NCBI GenBank assembly: GCA_013076295.1
Contig: RQOL01000882.1
Location: forward strand, 1,674,001-1,738,000
Direction: 5' to 3'
Origin: Sanderia malayensis
Taxonomy: Eukaryota > Cnidaria > Scyphozoa > Semaeostomeae > Pelagiidae
DNA: 64,000 bases
Under the pieces are notes generated by a model, which did no database searches, had not been told where the DNA came from, and was given only the letters and a program-made list of their open reading frames with translations. Positions 34,401-43,871 of the stretch are shown in pieces (the stretch's first letter is position 1; every line of letters begins with the position of its first letter). The position numbers and the translations under genes were made by a program.

Positions 34401-34673
34401 CACGAGTTGTAGTGTTATGGGACATGCTCCTCTTTAACAATACCATTTCTGTATCCTGGCAACCTAATCGAAAACTTAGATGAGCGTGAACTTACATATG
34501 ATGATAAAGTGTTTGCTGATGTTAGTTGGTGTATCAGTCAATGAAATGGAATGATAGCCCATTGTATGAACGTATGAAAGTGCAAGAATATGAAACTCCA
34601 TTGATTTAATTTAATTGTTTTTTCTTTTTAGGCCTCATCGTGTGATCCTTGTGCAATTGGAGAACAGAATTAA
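28420..34673 (+). CDS. CDO1: Cysteine dioxygenase type 1 (complete)
   Basis: Five exons: 28420-28577, 31964-32041, 32700-32860, 33503-33675, 34632-34673, all GT-AG and in phase, giving 203 residues (human CDO1 has 200). It oxidises cysteine with O2 to cysteine sulfinate, the committed step of cysteine catabolism and taurine synthesis, in the cytosol. Iron ligands His82 and His84 ([11 protein letters not shown]) and His138 (IGLHRIEN) are present, as are the Cys89 and Tyr155 pair that forms the thioether cofactor and the Ser151-His153-Tyr155 triad ([10 protein letters not shown]). N-terminal VNVEEV and [20 protein letters not shown] match the family. The last exon is short and diverged (ends GEQN). 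It is head-to-head with ANKMY2. Intron 1 is 3.4 kb and holds a palindrome, a MITE and microsatellites. Confidence 0.97.
29500..29694. mobile_element. MITE with TACCGTATTTCCTCTAATAAGCGCC ends, copy 1
   Basis: Left end TACCGTATTTCCTCTAATAA followed by gcgcc; right end GCGCTAATTAGAGGAAATAC then agta. TA-flanked terminal inverted repeats, no coding content. In CDO1 intron 1. Confidence 0.75.
30039..30088. repeat. Perfect 24-bp-arm palindrome
   Basis: Arms 30039-30062 and 30065-30088 are exact reverse complements (core TTTGCTAATGATTGTCTCCA), two bases apart. Related half-sites (GTGTCCACATTAGCAAACTC) follow to about 30130. CDO1 intron 1. Confidence 0.9.
31125..31275. repeat. TATG/CATG microsatellite
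   Basis: Repeats of GTATGTATGCATGTATGTATATAGT in CDO1 intron 1; a smaller tract occurs at 31413-31460. Open frames on either strand here are compositional. Confidence 0.85.
32987..33271. mobile_element. MITE with GCAATAGGGGACAAA ends, copy 2
   Basis: Starts GCAATAGGGGACAAAAGTCC and ends GGGCTTTTGTCCCCTATTG, a near-perfect terminal inverted repeat. In CDO1 intron 3. Matches 16200-16495 along its whole length. Confidence 0.8.
33709..33888. mobile_element. Pogo/Tigger-like MITE, CCCGATAACTCGAAC variant
   Basis: Starts TACAGTAAAATCCCGATAAC and ends GTTATCGTGATTCTACTGTA with repeated TTCGAGTTA words. It begins only 34 bases after the CDO1 exon 4 donor. Confidence 0.7.
34198..34310. mobile_element. 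Partial MITE, GGGACAAA family
   Basis: GCAATAGTGGACAAATGTCC then TTGGAACACTGG, resembling the left end of the 32987-33271 element, with a Cys/Thr-poor internal part and AAAACAATGTCGTTGTC. Right end not found. In CDO1 intron 4. Confidence 0.4.
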
Positions 34674-37351
34674 TCAATAATGTGAGTCAAGAGTACTTCA
34701 TAATTTTTCAACTCTTTTTCATACCCTATTATTTTGATTTTGTTCAAGAATCACTGTTCATCTTTATTTCTAATGATCTTACCAGAAGCGCATTTTCTTT
34801 CCTTTCTTCACTAAGTTTCAATTCCCCTTTTTTTCATGGCGATTTACTAAGCTTTAATTCTTTTTTCTTCAAGATAACTGGTTGTTCTCTATTCCTTCTA
34901 AGCTGAATTTCTATCCATTCTTCTTTCTCCACGTGGTATACTTTGTCATCCTTTTTATTTACGGTTGTGAAGCAGTAACAACCCGCATATAAGAATTTTA
35001 ACGCCATATTTTCTTATGAAAATGATAGCGACGAAGCAATGGCCTACTGTGTCTGAACAATAAACTGAATTAAAATTTTGCAGGTTCTTAATCGCGGGTT
35101 TTTACTGCGTTCGTTATAGCCTTTGTACAGACTCAACTGGTTTGGGTTTTTGAAGAAATTGAGTTGAGTCTGTGCACAGGCTACGTTCGTTACTCTACAC
35201 GTGCTGATTATTTAGATTGTGACGTGTCTATCCTTCAAAACAAACTATTTCAATATCTTCTCATCCTTGTTTCTATGATTGTGATATCTCCCTATTCTTT
35301 ATAATATGTTTTGAGTATTTTTTCATCTGTTACTTTTATCATTGCTTATTAAACACGACTTTTCCATTTTTCATTTCCAGATGGAAAAAATGCTGCAATT
35401 CTTTGAGGAAGGCGCTGTGGATAATTTTATGGAATATTTCTAGCAATGTGGAATGAATTTTAAATTCTTTTGTTTATTAATATTCTTTTGTTAAATACAT
35501 TGTTTTGCGTGTAAAACAATTCTTTCATCATTTTGCTATCAGATAGCCAAATAATTGGATTGTCATTCAACGCGAAGATTTTTTCACTTTCACTTGATTC
35601 TTGGAAGATTGCTGTAGGACGTGAGCTTTCTCTAGTAGTTTTTGACCACTGAAAAATTTTCATGGCCTAATTATTTTTATTAACGCTCAGAGCGTTTATT
35701 GATTTTTAGAGTTTTAAAGTGGGCGTTTATTGTATGTGGGATATTAATAGGAGGCGTTTAATATGTAAAGATCGTTTTTAGAAGCACACAACGCAAAATT
35801 AAACTAATCTACACATTTTTCTTCAAAAGCTACCTATTCTAAAATTAAGGTTTTCTCACAAATTTGACGTGCTTCCAGCTTCCATATTATACCAACTCAT
35901 TCTCCCGTCCTTAAAATTGCGTAAAATATCTTAACCCCAGAACAGTAATCATAGTTTATCGAATGACATTTAAAAAACTTTTTCATCCTTTGTTTTTTTA
36001 TTAATAGCGAAAAAAATGCTGAGCTGAGTTAATCAACTGAAATTGATCTAAACGCCGTTTACATCATTTCCATTCCTTATTAGCAGTAATTTACTTTCTT
36101 CACCCAGAGTGTTACTTACTGTAGATAATTTATTCGCTGAACTAACCAGAGTGAATTAATTTGTAAAATCATATTTAATTCTGTTGTTGTCAATGAATAT
36201 CTGAAATTCATAATACTTCACGCGCATTACTGAAATTTCTGCCATGCAGCATACTTCCTTTGCCTTGCATAACCCATTCCCCTGACCTTGTTCCACTGTT
36301 CCAAGTTCCTTGTCAAAACACATCTGACGTCACATATTCCAGATTAAAAATGACACGAGAAATTCACGAGGCCTGGACACTAGTGGCGGGAAAATTTGTG
36401 CTGCGATGACGAAATTTCTGTTTATTTCTTGTCCTCCTGGACTGTGGACTGTTATTAATTGTTGCAAAATTATTGTTTGACCTTAATCGAATTAATCTTC
36501 GACGATTTCAGATTAATCTTCGAACAGGGTAAGTCTGTTATCAATTTGTTTATGGTTTTGTAACTGACATGTTTGTTATACTCTTCTTGTTGTGAACTTG
36601 AAACTGTTGAATATTCTAGAATCCCACAAAGCTACGACTTTGCAGAGCGAAACGAAAGGTATGACTGTTTATTCTTATATATCAATAGTTAGATGAAAGG
36701 TTTTCAAAATAATCTATACAATTTTTGCTTAAGTAGCGTATACATATTTCTCTTAATTTTAAACTAAAAGCACACAGCATTACAACATCAAAATCATTAT
36801 TACACAAACATTAGTAAACTTTTTAGCTTCAAATAAATTATTTACAAACGGAGAAATGAGATATTTCTCCAAATAGTTAGACACCTTGTTATAATAATAT
36901 AGTTTATAAGAACATTGAAACTGAAATTCTTGAAAATGTAAGAATAGTGTTGATAACAAGAATTAAGCCGGGCTCAAGAACCACCAGGACTGAGATGTTT
37001 TGTTTATGATCTTTCTCACAATGCGTTCGGATAAGAATAGATTAATTTAAGAATAATTTCAAGCTCCAGGTAGAAGATTTGTAAAAACATTGAGCCTGAG
37101 CGAAAAATCCGTGTTCTTAAAAACAAGGGCACCTGAAACAATATACTACCAAAATTTTCTTTAAAATGTTTAAATGAAAGGAAAGGAATTAAAACACAAA
37201 TCAGCGAAATAAACTTGTCAGTTATAAGGAAGCCATGTCACTGTATTTACATGAAACTACGCAGCTAAAGACAGTGTTGTCAAAAGTATGTGTCCACTGC
37301 ACTGTCCCTTTCTCCGCAATGGTGGTAAAATAATCCTCCTCCGCAGTGACT
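34674..37351. other. CDO1 3' spacer with a possible extra CDO1 exon
   Basis: Convergent spacer between CDO1 and the coiled-coil gene. A strong acceptor (TTTTTCATTTCCAG) ends at 35380 and precedes a 63-base frame starting ATGGAAAAAATGCTGCAATT and ending TAG. It could be an alternative last exon (in phase with CDO1 exon 4) or a 3' UTR exon joined to the donor AATAAT/GTGAGT at 34680. A TACAGTAAA-type MITE lies at about 34971-35107. Two exon-like segments with good splice sites (ending 36528, and 36620-36658) have no recognisable coding frame. Confidence 0.4.
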
Positions 37352-40300
37352 TCATTCCTTCAGGGCATCGGGATTGCCGTCTCCACCCTGAACAGGCTCC
37401 TCCACAGCTACGATTGCTTCTTCCGCGGCTGCAAAATTAAACAAAAATGCTGATGAAAATCAATTGGCTTAACAGCACCCTTTTGGGAATACAAAATAGG
37501 ATCTCGTTGAAAGAAAAGTAAAATATATCGTTGATTTGTATGGTCTGTTCACAGAAATGGGCTTTGTAACCATGGACAGGACAGTGATGAATTCTAAAAA
37601 ATGGGGAGTTCCAGGAAGCAGCACCTATGAAATTTGGGTACTCCCCATCGCTTCCACAGATATAACAGGAAAAAAAGTTTATTCGTGCGAAATATCCGAG
37701 TTTGCTTAAAACGCGAAAGTTAGCTACTTCCAGAAATTTCGCGTCTTCTTGCTTTGCGAAAGTTTCACTTCTTTTAAAGTAGTGGAAAATTTCCGACTTT
37801 GGTTAACAATGAAAGGTTTACACCTTTCTGACGAGATAATTGAAACAAGAATGACTACTTTGTGAACATTAGTCCGCCATCTATTATTCTACGTCAAGGG
37901 TTGCCAAATTGAACCAGGGTTGCCACATTGTATATATAACATTAGCAAATGGTAGGAACTTTAAAACATTTTTCATAAAATCTTTTATTACGTGTTTTTG
38001 GGAAAAGAAGACATTGCCTATTTTTACCTTGTTTATCTCACTTTTCATTTTGTAAAGAACGCCTCCCTCTAATGAACGCCGCATGCAAAAGTTGGATTTT
38101 AAAAAGAACGCCGCGGCAATACGGTATTCATAAACCTCAACATCAACAAACAATTATGAGAGAGAGTACTAACCGATTGAATTGTCGAATTTGGTAGACA
38201 ATGCCTTGATTTGTTGTTCATGAAGATTAACTCTTCTTCGTTTACTCTTCCTCGCTCTCAACTTCTCTTCCAGCCCTTGTTCCATTCTAGTCTTATTAAC
38301 AGTCTGGGCTTTCTCAAAGTCAGCCAGCTGATTCTTGTGCGCCTGTTTCAGTTCACTGATATTTCCAAACAGCTCCTCCGAAGTGGGCGGAGGCGCAAGG
38401 TCCGATAAAGGCACTGCTTGATTGGTCGGAGGGCCAGCCTCGCCTGGAATTCAACAATAATTTAATTCAATTCAATTCTTAACAGTATTCGATTCAAGCA
38501 ACACAGCGAAAGATTTCAGCAAATTTCAATAAAATACAGTAAACACCCGCATATAAGAACCAAGGAATTAAGAACCATCCAGGCTGAAGTCCCGATTCAA
38601 GACAATAGAAGAGACAATAGACTATTGTATTTGAACAATAGGCTGGATGCAGCAAGTTCTTATACGTGGGTGTTTACTGTAATAGTCAAGATCCCTTGAA
38701 TGTATGACAGTTGGATCCCGTTAACCCGCACTCTTTCTGTAGCAAGATTTATTACTGTTACATGCCCCTGTAAGCCATGCACCTAAATGTTTCCTTTAAT
38801 GCAAAGATAATGAATAAAATAATAAGCTTGTGAATACAGTCAAATCTGCATAGTTCGAACTCGTGTAATTCGAACTCTATCCAATTCGAACGAAATTCTC
38901 TGTCCCTACAAGGATCACTAATGTACCAATTGTTATAAAATAAACCTCTATAATTTGAACCTTCTGAAATTCGAACATTTTCACGCCTCCACAAGGTGTT
39001 CGAATTAGACGGAGTTGACTGTATTTCTGAAAAATCCTTATAACAAGGTCTGTGCTTACCCAGTCAACGCATCAATTATCAATTATCATATGCCAAATAT
39101 TTCGAAAATAGTTCAAATAAATTTTGAAATTTTGAAAGTAATTTGTTGCAGATATCTACACAGCCACAGAAAGGACCGGGATGACTTTGAAATCCCATTA
39201 GATTTGAAGACCCACTTCTCTCCTTCGCAGGGCTTTGATAACAAAACACGACACACCAAAATACGGTTTAATGAATCCCACGCCACGTCCCTTTGAAGGT
39301 CCAACGTGAGAGGATCCATTTACTATAATAAATGGCACGAATTTTTGATAATATCTTACTTTGTACGGGGGGTTCTGGCACTTTGGTAGTATCATCATTA
39401 TTTTCCACTGGTGGTGGTATGAAATTATCGTTGTCGTCATTCTCAGCCTCGTTTGCGGGTTCAGTTGTTTCCGTGGCAACAGCAATGCTGGACTGGCTGG
39501 TTTTTACATCCAATTCAATATCGGCTTGATCGGTTTCAACCACGTCCAGTTTCCCGATTTCCGATTCCATTGCGGGGTCGCCTTTAATGACCTCGCGGAT
39601 GCAGCGAAGGCGCTCGTGTCGAAGTTGCGCATATTTCTCGTTGAAAAGTCTCGTGGACTCTTTGTGGTCTGGGATGATTTTGTTGTTTATCGTCTGCAGA
39701 ATAAAAACAAATTCGTCAAATTTACGGTAAAAGTAAAGACAAAAAGATTTGGAATAGAAATCACATGGAAAAATGTGTCATAAGTACTAAATATAGTTGG
39801 AAAAAATACATGAAAGATCTAAAATTATTGACAGAAGGTCTTGAGAAAGTGAAAAATTTGCATTGCTTTTCAATAAGAAACACAATTTCCTTGGAAAATA
39901 CAGAGCCACCCCCTCCCCCCAAATCAATGTTGCTATTTTTGATAGACAGGTTTATCAGGGAGTGCTAAAACACTTTCCCAACATCCTCAACATTGAATAG
40001 GGGGAGGGGGTTCGATTTTTTGGGGGGCATGTGAGAAAATACGCGGCGTTCTTTAACTGTCTCACACCTTATGGCAAGGATTGTAGATTGGTATCAAAAG
40101 GGAAGTGGTATCAAAGACGAGTTTAAAGTTTTGCTGTAATTTATTGCAGAATCTCATCAAGCCCCGTCTGAAATCTCAAAAATAAATAAGTACCTGAGCC
40201 TTTGACGGTATTAAAAAACTAAAGTCACATTAAGAGAAGTGGTACGAGATATAGAAAAGAGTGTAAAGCAGATGTGAATAATATAAATTGAATGAAATAA

Positions 40301-43300
40301 TAAGTACCTGGTCCATCCAATTGAGAAGAAGAGCAGAGCGGTAATGATAATATTTATACCATTCCAATGCCCTTTGGTAAGCAGGCATTGATAAAATGTC
40401 GACAACAACTGAATTGATTGAGCCGGTCAGATTCTAAAATGTAGCGAAAAAGAAATTGCTTTAGGTTCAATGCAAGAAAAACCGTCATGTGAAATCAATG
40501 GAATGAAGTTGAATCATGTTCAAGCCTGGCATTCATATCGTCATAAGCAGGAGGGGGGGACTGGTGCAAGTCAGATCGACAATGCATCAGGGACATTCTT
40601 AAGTGTTGAACTGGACCTAACTGTTCCCCTTTCGACTGGAACTTCGGAGATACTGCGGGGACGTTAGGGGCATTATCAAAAAGCGTTCCCATATCATCGT
40701 AAGGGTCCAGTAGTAACACCATCACTCAGTTTGACAAAGTTCCATGTGTTAAGGAATTGTGGCCCGACTTAACGAATGTAAGACTTCTCCTGGTAAGAAA
40801 TTAAATTTGTTAACTCGAACCTCATTCCCTCTGGTGTTCGATTAACCGAGTTCTATTAACCAAGTTCGATTAACCGGTGTTCGATTAACCGGTGTTCGAC
40901 TGCGGCTGATGCATGTTGAATCTTTTCAACACGGCATTGTAACCCCCGGTTCACTATGATGCACAAGCAGACTTTTCATGGAAATATCAATGTGTAAACG
41001 GGGGTTGTGTCACTTACTTGTGAATCTTCAACAGTGAAGTAAAGCAAGTTGCAGTTGAGGTATTCCCTGGTGCGTTCCATGTTGTGGTGAGCAGCGATTA
41101 GGTGGCCTCGAACTTCGGCAACCATTTGGTATCTTGCCTGAAATATGGATGAGAATCGCGTTGAAATTGTGGATAATGTCAATCAGTGAAAAAATGTAAA
41201 TTCAAATATGGATTTGAGACTGTTGTATGTAATTTAAACGAGATGGAAGAACGAGAAAAGGAAAATTTTGAAAAAATGAGGAATGGATCGGCTTGGAAGG
41301 ACAAGATAAAGAAAGATCGTGGAATCTTGGACAGACGAACGAAAGATTATTTTCAAAGAACGAAAAAAGGATTAGGTTAAAAGAATGAGGAGAGAGCAAT
41401 CTTAAAAGAACGAGAAAAGGACCAGCTTAGAAGGACAACAAAAAGTAGCTTGGAAAAACGAGAAAAAGATTTATACTTCGAAGGGAAATAAACGTCTACA
41501 AAGTTTCACTGAATGTTAAACTAGATAAAAATTCAATTGGTGTTGAAAACATATTGAATAGATTGAATAATAATGATTAAAATATGAAAATACTGAAGAT
41601 TGAATAAAACTGGATAAAAATGTGAACAAAAAAACGAACCTGGAGATATTTCGTGTCGACAGTTTGAATTTGTTCCCATCGCCTCCTTGAATATGCCAAT
41701 TGGGAACAGGCGTGGTGCACCAATGTCCTTCCATTGTGCCATTTATAATGAGCCACACTAATGTGTTTCTTGTATTGCAACAACTGTTCACTTTCAAGCT
41801 CAAGGCGGTCTTCAAGATCACTGCCGTAGCCACCATTGAAAATGTTCTCCAGCAATCCGTCTACCTTTGTCTTCAGGTCGTCCAGCTTCGATTTCTGAGC
41901 ACGAATTTCGTCAAGCTCCTTCGTAGCCGCTTCGATTTGACTGCGCAGCCGCTGGACCTTGAAAAAATATTGCGAGGATATATATAAGTAACGAATTATA
42001 TCTATAGATTCTTACTGTCCTTACTGGCATCACAGTGCTGGATGTACAGAAGTACAGAGCAATAATAGAATAGAAGCAAGAAAGTAGACTAGTTCTCTGT
42101 TACTCAGAGTTTCATGCTTTCGCAATCATCAGACAAACTGTAATCATCAAACAGACCACAATCATCAGACAGATTATAATCACCAGACAGACTATAATCA
42201 TCAGACAGATTATAGTCTGTCTGATGATTGCGAAAGCATGAAACTCCGAGTAACAGAGAACTAAGTCTACTTTCTTGCCTCTGCTCGATTAACGCTCTGT
42301 TGATTGTACTTCTGTACATCGAGCACTGTCATATCAGTATAGACAACACGTATCTACAGTCAACTCTGTCTAATTCGAACTCTATGAGGGAATACAAATT
42401 TGTTCGGATTACGGAAATTTCGAACCATAGAGGCTCAAATTATAAAGGTTTTTTTATTAGGGTTTGCTAGGAACCCTTCAAGGGACCACAGAATTTGGTT
42501 CAAATTAGTAAAAGTTCGAATTACACGAGTTCGAATTAGACAGAGTTGACTGTATAGAGTTAAGTAGCATATTACTTATCCGGGTGGATAGGTTACAAAT
42601 CAAAAGGGTTCACTTGTAATTTCAAGCATACAAACTCCAACCTACTTGTTTCTCTGCAACATCTTGTTTGTTTTGCGCTTCAATGAATTCCTCCTTCTCC
42701 TTCTCCCTCGCATCCTCGGGTCCCATTATGTGCATCTTCTCAGATTGAAAATACTGCGCAATGTTGAACTCAACATAGTCCTTTTTCTCTTTTTCCCTGC
42801 AAGAAAATCAAACCATAACTACTTCAATCAGTGCTCTTGCACTGAACTGATGTACTCTTAGGTGCCTAATTGCCAGGGGGTCGGAATAAACGGGGCAGGG
42901 CAGAATTTATGTTCAAAATTAATTGGCAGGGTCCGAATTACTGTGGGGGTCTAAATTATTAAGTTTTTCTGCCAGTGTATGCTTTTCTAACTGACGAATG
43001 AAAATTTTCAAAAATTAATTAGCTGGGGGAATATTGAACTGCAATATAATACAACACATACGTTTGAGCTCTCAGTAATTGCAAATCATGTTCCCCATTC
43101 TTCAAAGCATTTTGCAAATTGACAAGTTGCGATTCTTGGATTGACAATTTCTCTTCAATCTGATTGCTTTCAAGACTTCTAATTTCATTTTCATATTCCA
43201 CGAATTTGCTCACAACCTCAGCTGTTACTCTTTCCTCTCCTAAAAACAAAAAACGTAAATGACAAAAATGTTAATGTCATTACCTGAAATACCAGTGTAA

Positions 43301-43871
43301 GTTCGGGAATTAACATCACTCGATTCCAATATTTGTCTTATTCTATTGTTTTATTGTTTCTCTGTGCAAGTCACAGAGCATCATAAAGTCAAACCAACAA
43401 ATTTTTTTTATTTTTAAATCATAAAGTCAAACCAACAAATTTTTTTTATTTTTAATTTCGTAAACAAAATTAGTCTGTTTTATTGTACTCACCAGTGGAT
43501 GGGGTACCAGCCTCTTTACCATTAGGAGGCTGATCAGATGGAACTTGACCATTGTCCTGTGCCTGAACCTGGGCTTGGTGCTGTGGAGGAGGTGGTTGCT
43601 GCGAAGGAGCTTGTTGTTGAACAGGTTGCTGTGGAGGAGCTTGTTGTTGAACAGGCTGCTGAGGAGGAGCTTGCTGTTGAATAGGTTGCTGTGGAGGAGC
43701 TTGCTGTTGAACAGGTTGCTGTGGAGGAGCTTGCTGCTGAACAGGTTGCTGTGGAGGAGCTTGCTGCTGAGCCTGTGGGGCACTCATACCTTGGACTGGG
43801 GGCTTAGCTGATCCATTACCCACTGCAGGGTGGATTACTGGCTGTTGTTGGGTAGATGTACCACAACCCAT
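37352..43871 (-). CDS. N-myristoylation-type coiled-coil protein, function unknown (complete)
   Basis: Nine exons: 43493-43871, 43062-43239, 42646-42796, 41640-41957, 41018-41137, 40308-40433, 39360-39693, 38174-38443, 37352-37428, all in phase, giving 650 residues. The N-terminus MGCGTS fits Gly2 myristoylation plus Cys3 palmitoylation, and this start is preferred over an ATG 24 bases upstream. Residues ~30-95 are Gln/Pro repeats (QQPVQQQAPP). Residues ~127-260 are charged coiled coil. A conserved-looking block around 260-425 contains LLENIFNGGYGSD, HYKWHNGRTLVHHACSQLAY, EYLNCNLLYF and YQRALEWYKYYHYRSALLLN. Then come an acidic linker (ETTEPANEAENDDND), a second coiled coil with KSKRRRVNLHEQQIKAL at ~595-620, and an acidic tail. 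No catalytic motif seen. Membrane anchoring is inferred from the N-terminus; I do not recognise the family. Confidence 0.88.
38535..38681. mobile_element. MITE with TACAGTAAACACCCGC ends, copy 3
   Basis: Starts TACAGTAAACACCCGCATAT and ends ACGTGGGTGTTTACTGTA with inner CTATTGTATTTGAACAATAG symmetry. In the coiled-coil gene intron between 38443 and 39360. Confidence 0.75.
38835..39023. mobile_element. Pogo/Tigger-like MITE, copy 2
   Basis: Starts TACAGTCAAATCTGCATAGT, ends GACGGAGTTGACTGTA; internal attcgaac words identical in arrangement to the 3361-3553 copy. Confidence 0.75.
40795..40915. mobile_element. Fragment of a TTCGATTAACCG-type inverted-repeat element
   Basis: Contains repeated GTTCGATTAACCGGTGTTCG words and CTCGAACCTCATTCCCTC, resembling the internal part of the pogo-like MITEs. 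Ends are not clear. Confidence 0.4.
42037..42325. repeat. ~290-bp imperfect palindrome (foldback-like)
   Basis: Left arm from GATGTACAGAAGTACAGAGC to CGCAATCATCAGACA; right arm is its near-complement, from TGTCTGATGATTGCGAAAGC to GTACTTCTGTACATCGAGCA. The centre holds four to five copies of AATCATCAGACAGACTAT. In the coiled-coil gene intron, directly left of a pogo-like MITE. Confidence 0.8.
42355..42554. mobile_element. Pogo/Tigger-like MITE, copy 3
   Basis: Starts TACAGTCAACTCTGTCTAAT and ends with its complement ATTAGACAGAGTTGACTGTA, the cleanest terminal inverted repeat of the family in this window. Confidence 0.8.
43540..43790 (-). repeat. 30-bp coding repeats (QQPVQQQAPP)
   Basis: Six to seven tandem 30-bp units in exon 1 of the coiled-coil gene encoding a 10-residue Gln/Pro repeat. 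The forward strand is also open over this array (LLWRSLLLNR repeats) as a compositional shadow. Confidence 0.85.

Noticed and set aside
43545..43811. LLLNRLLWRS-repeat forward frame
   Set aside because: Antisense of the Gln/Pro repeats in exon 1 of the coiled-coil gene.
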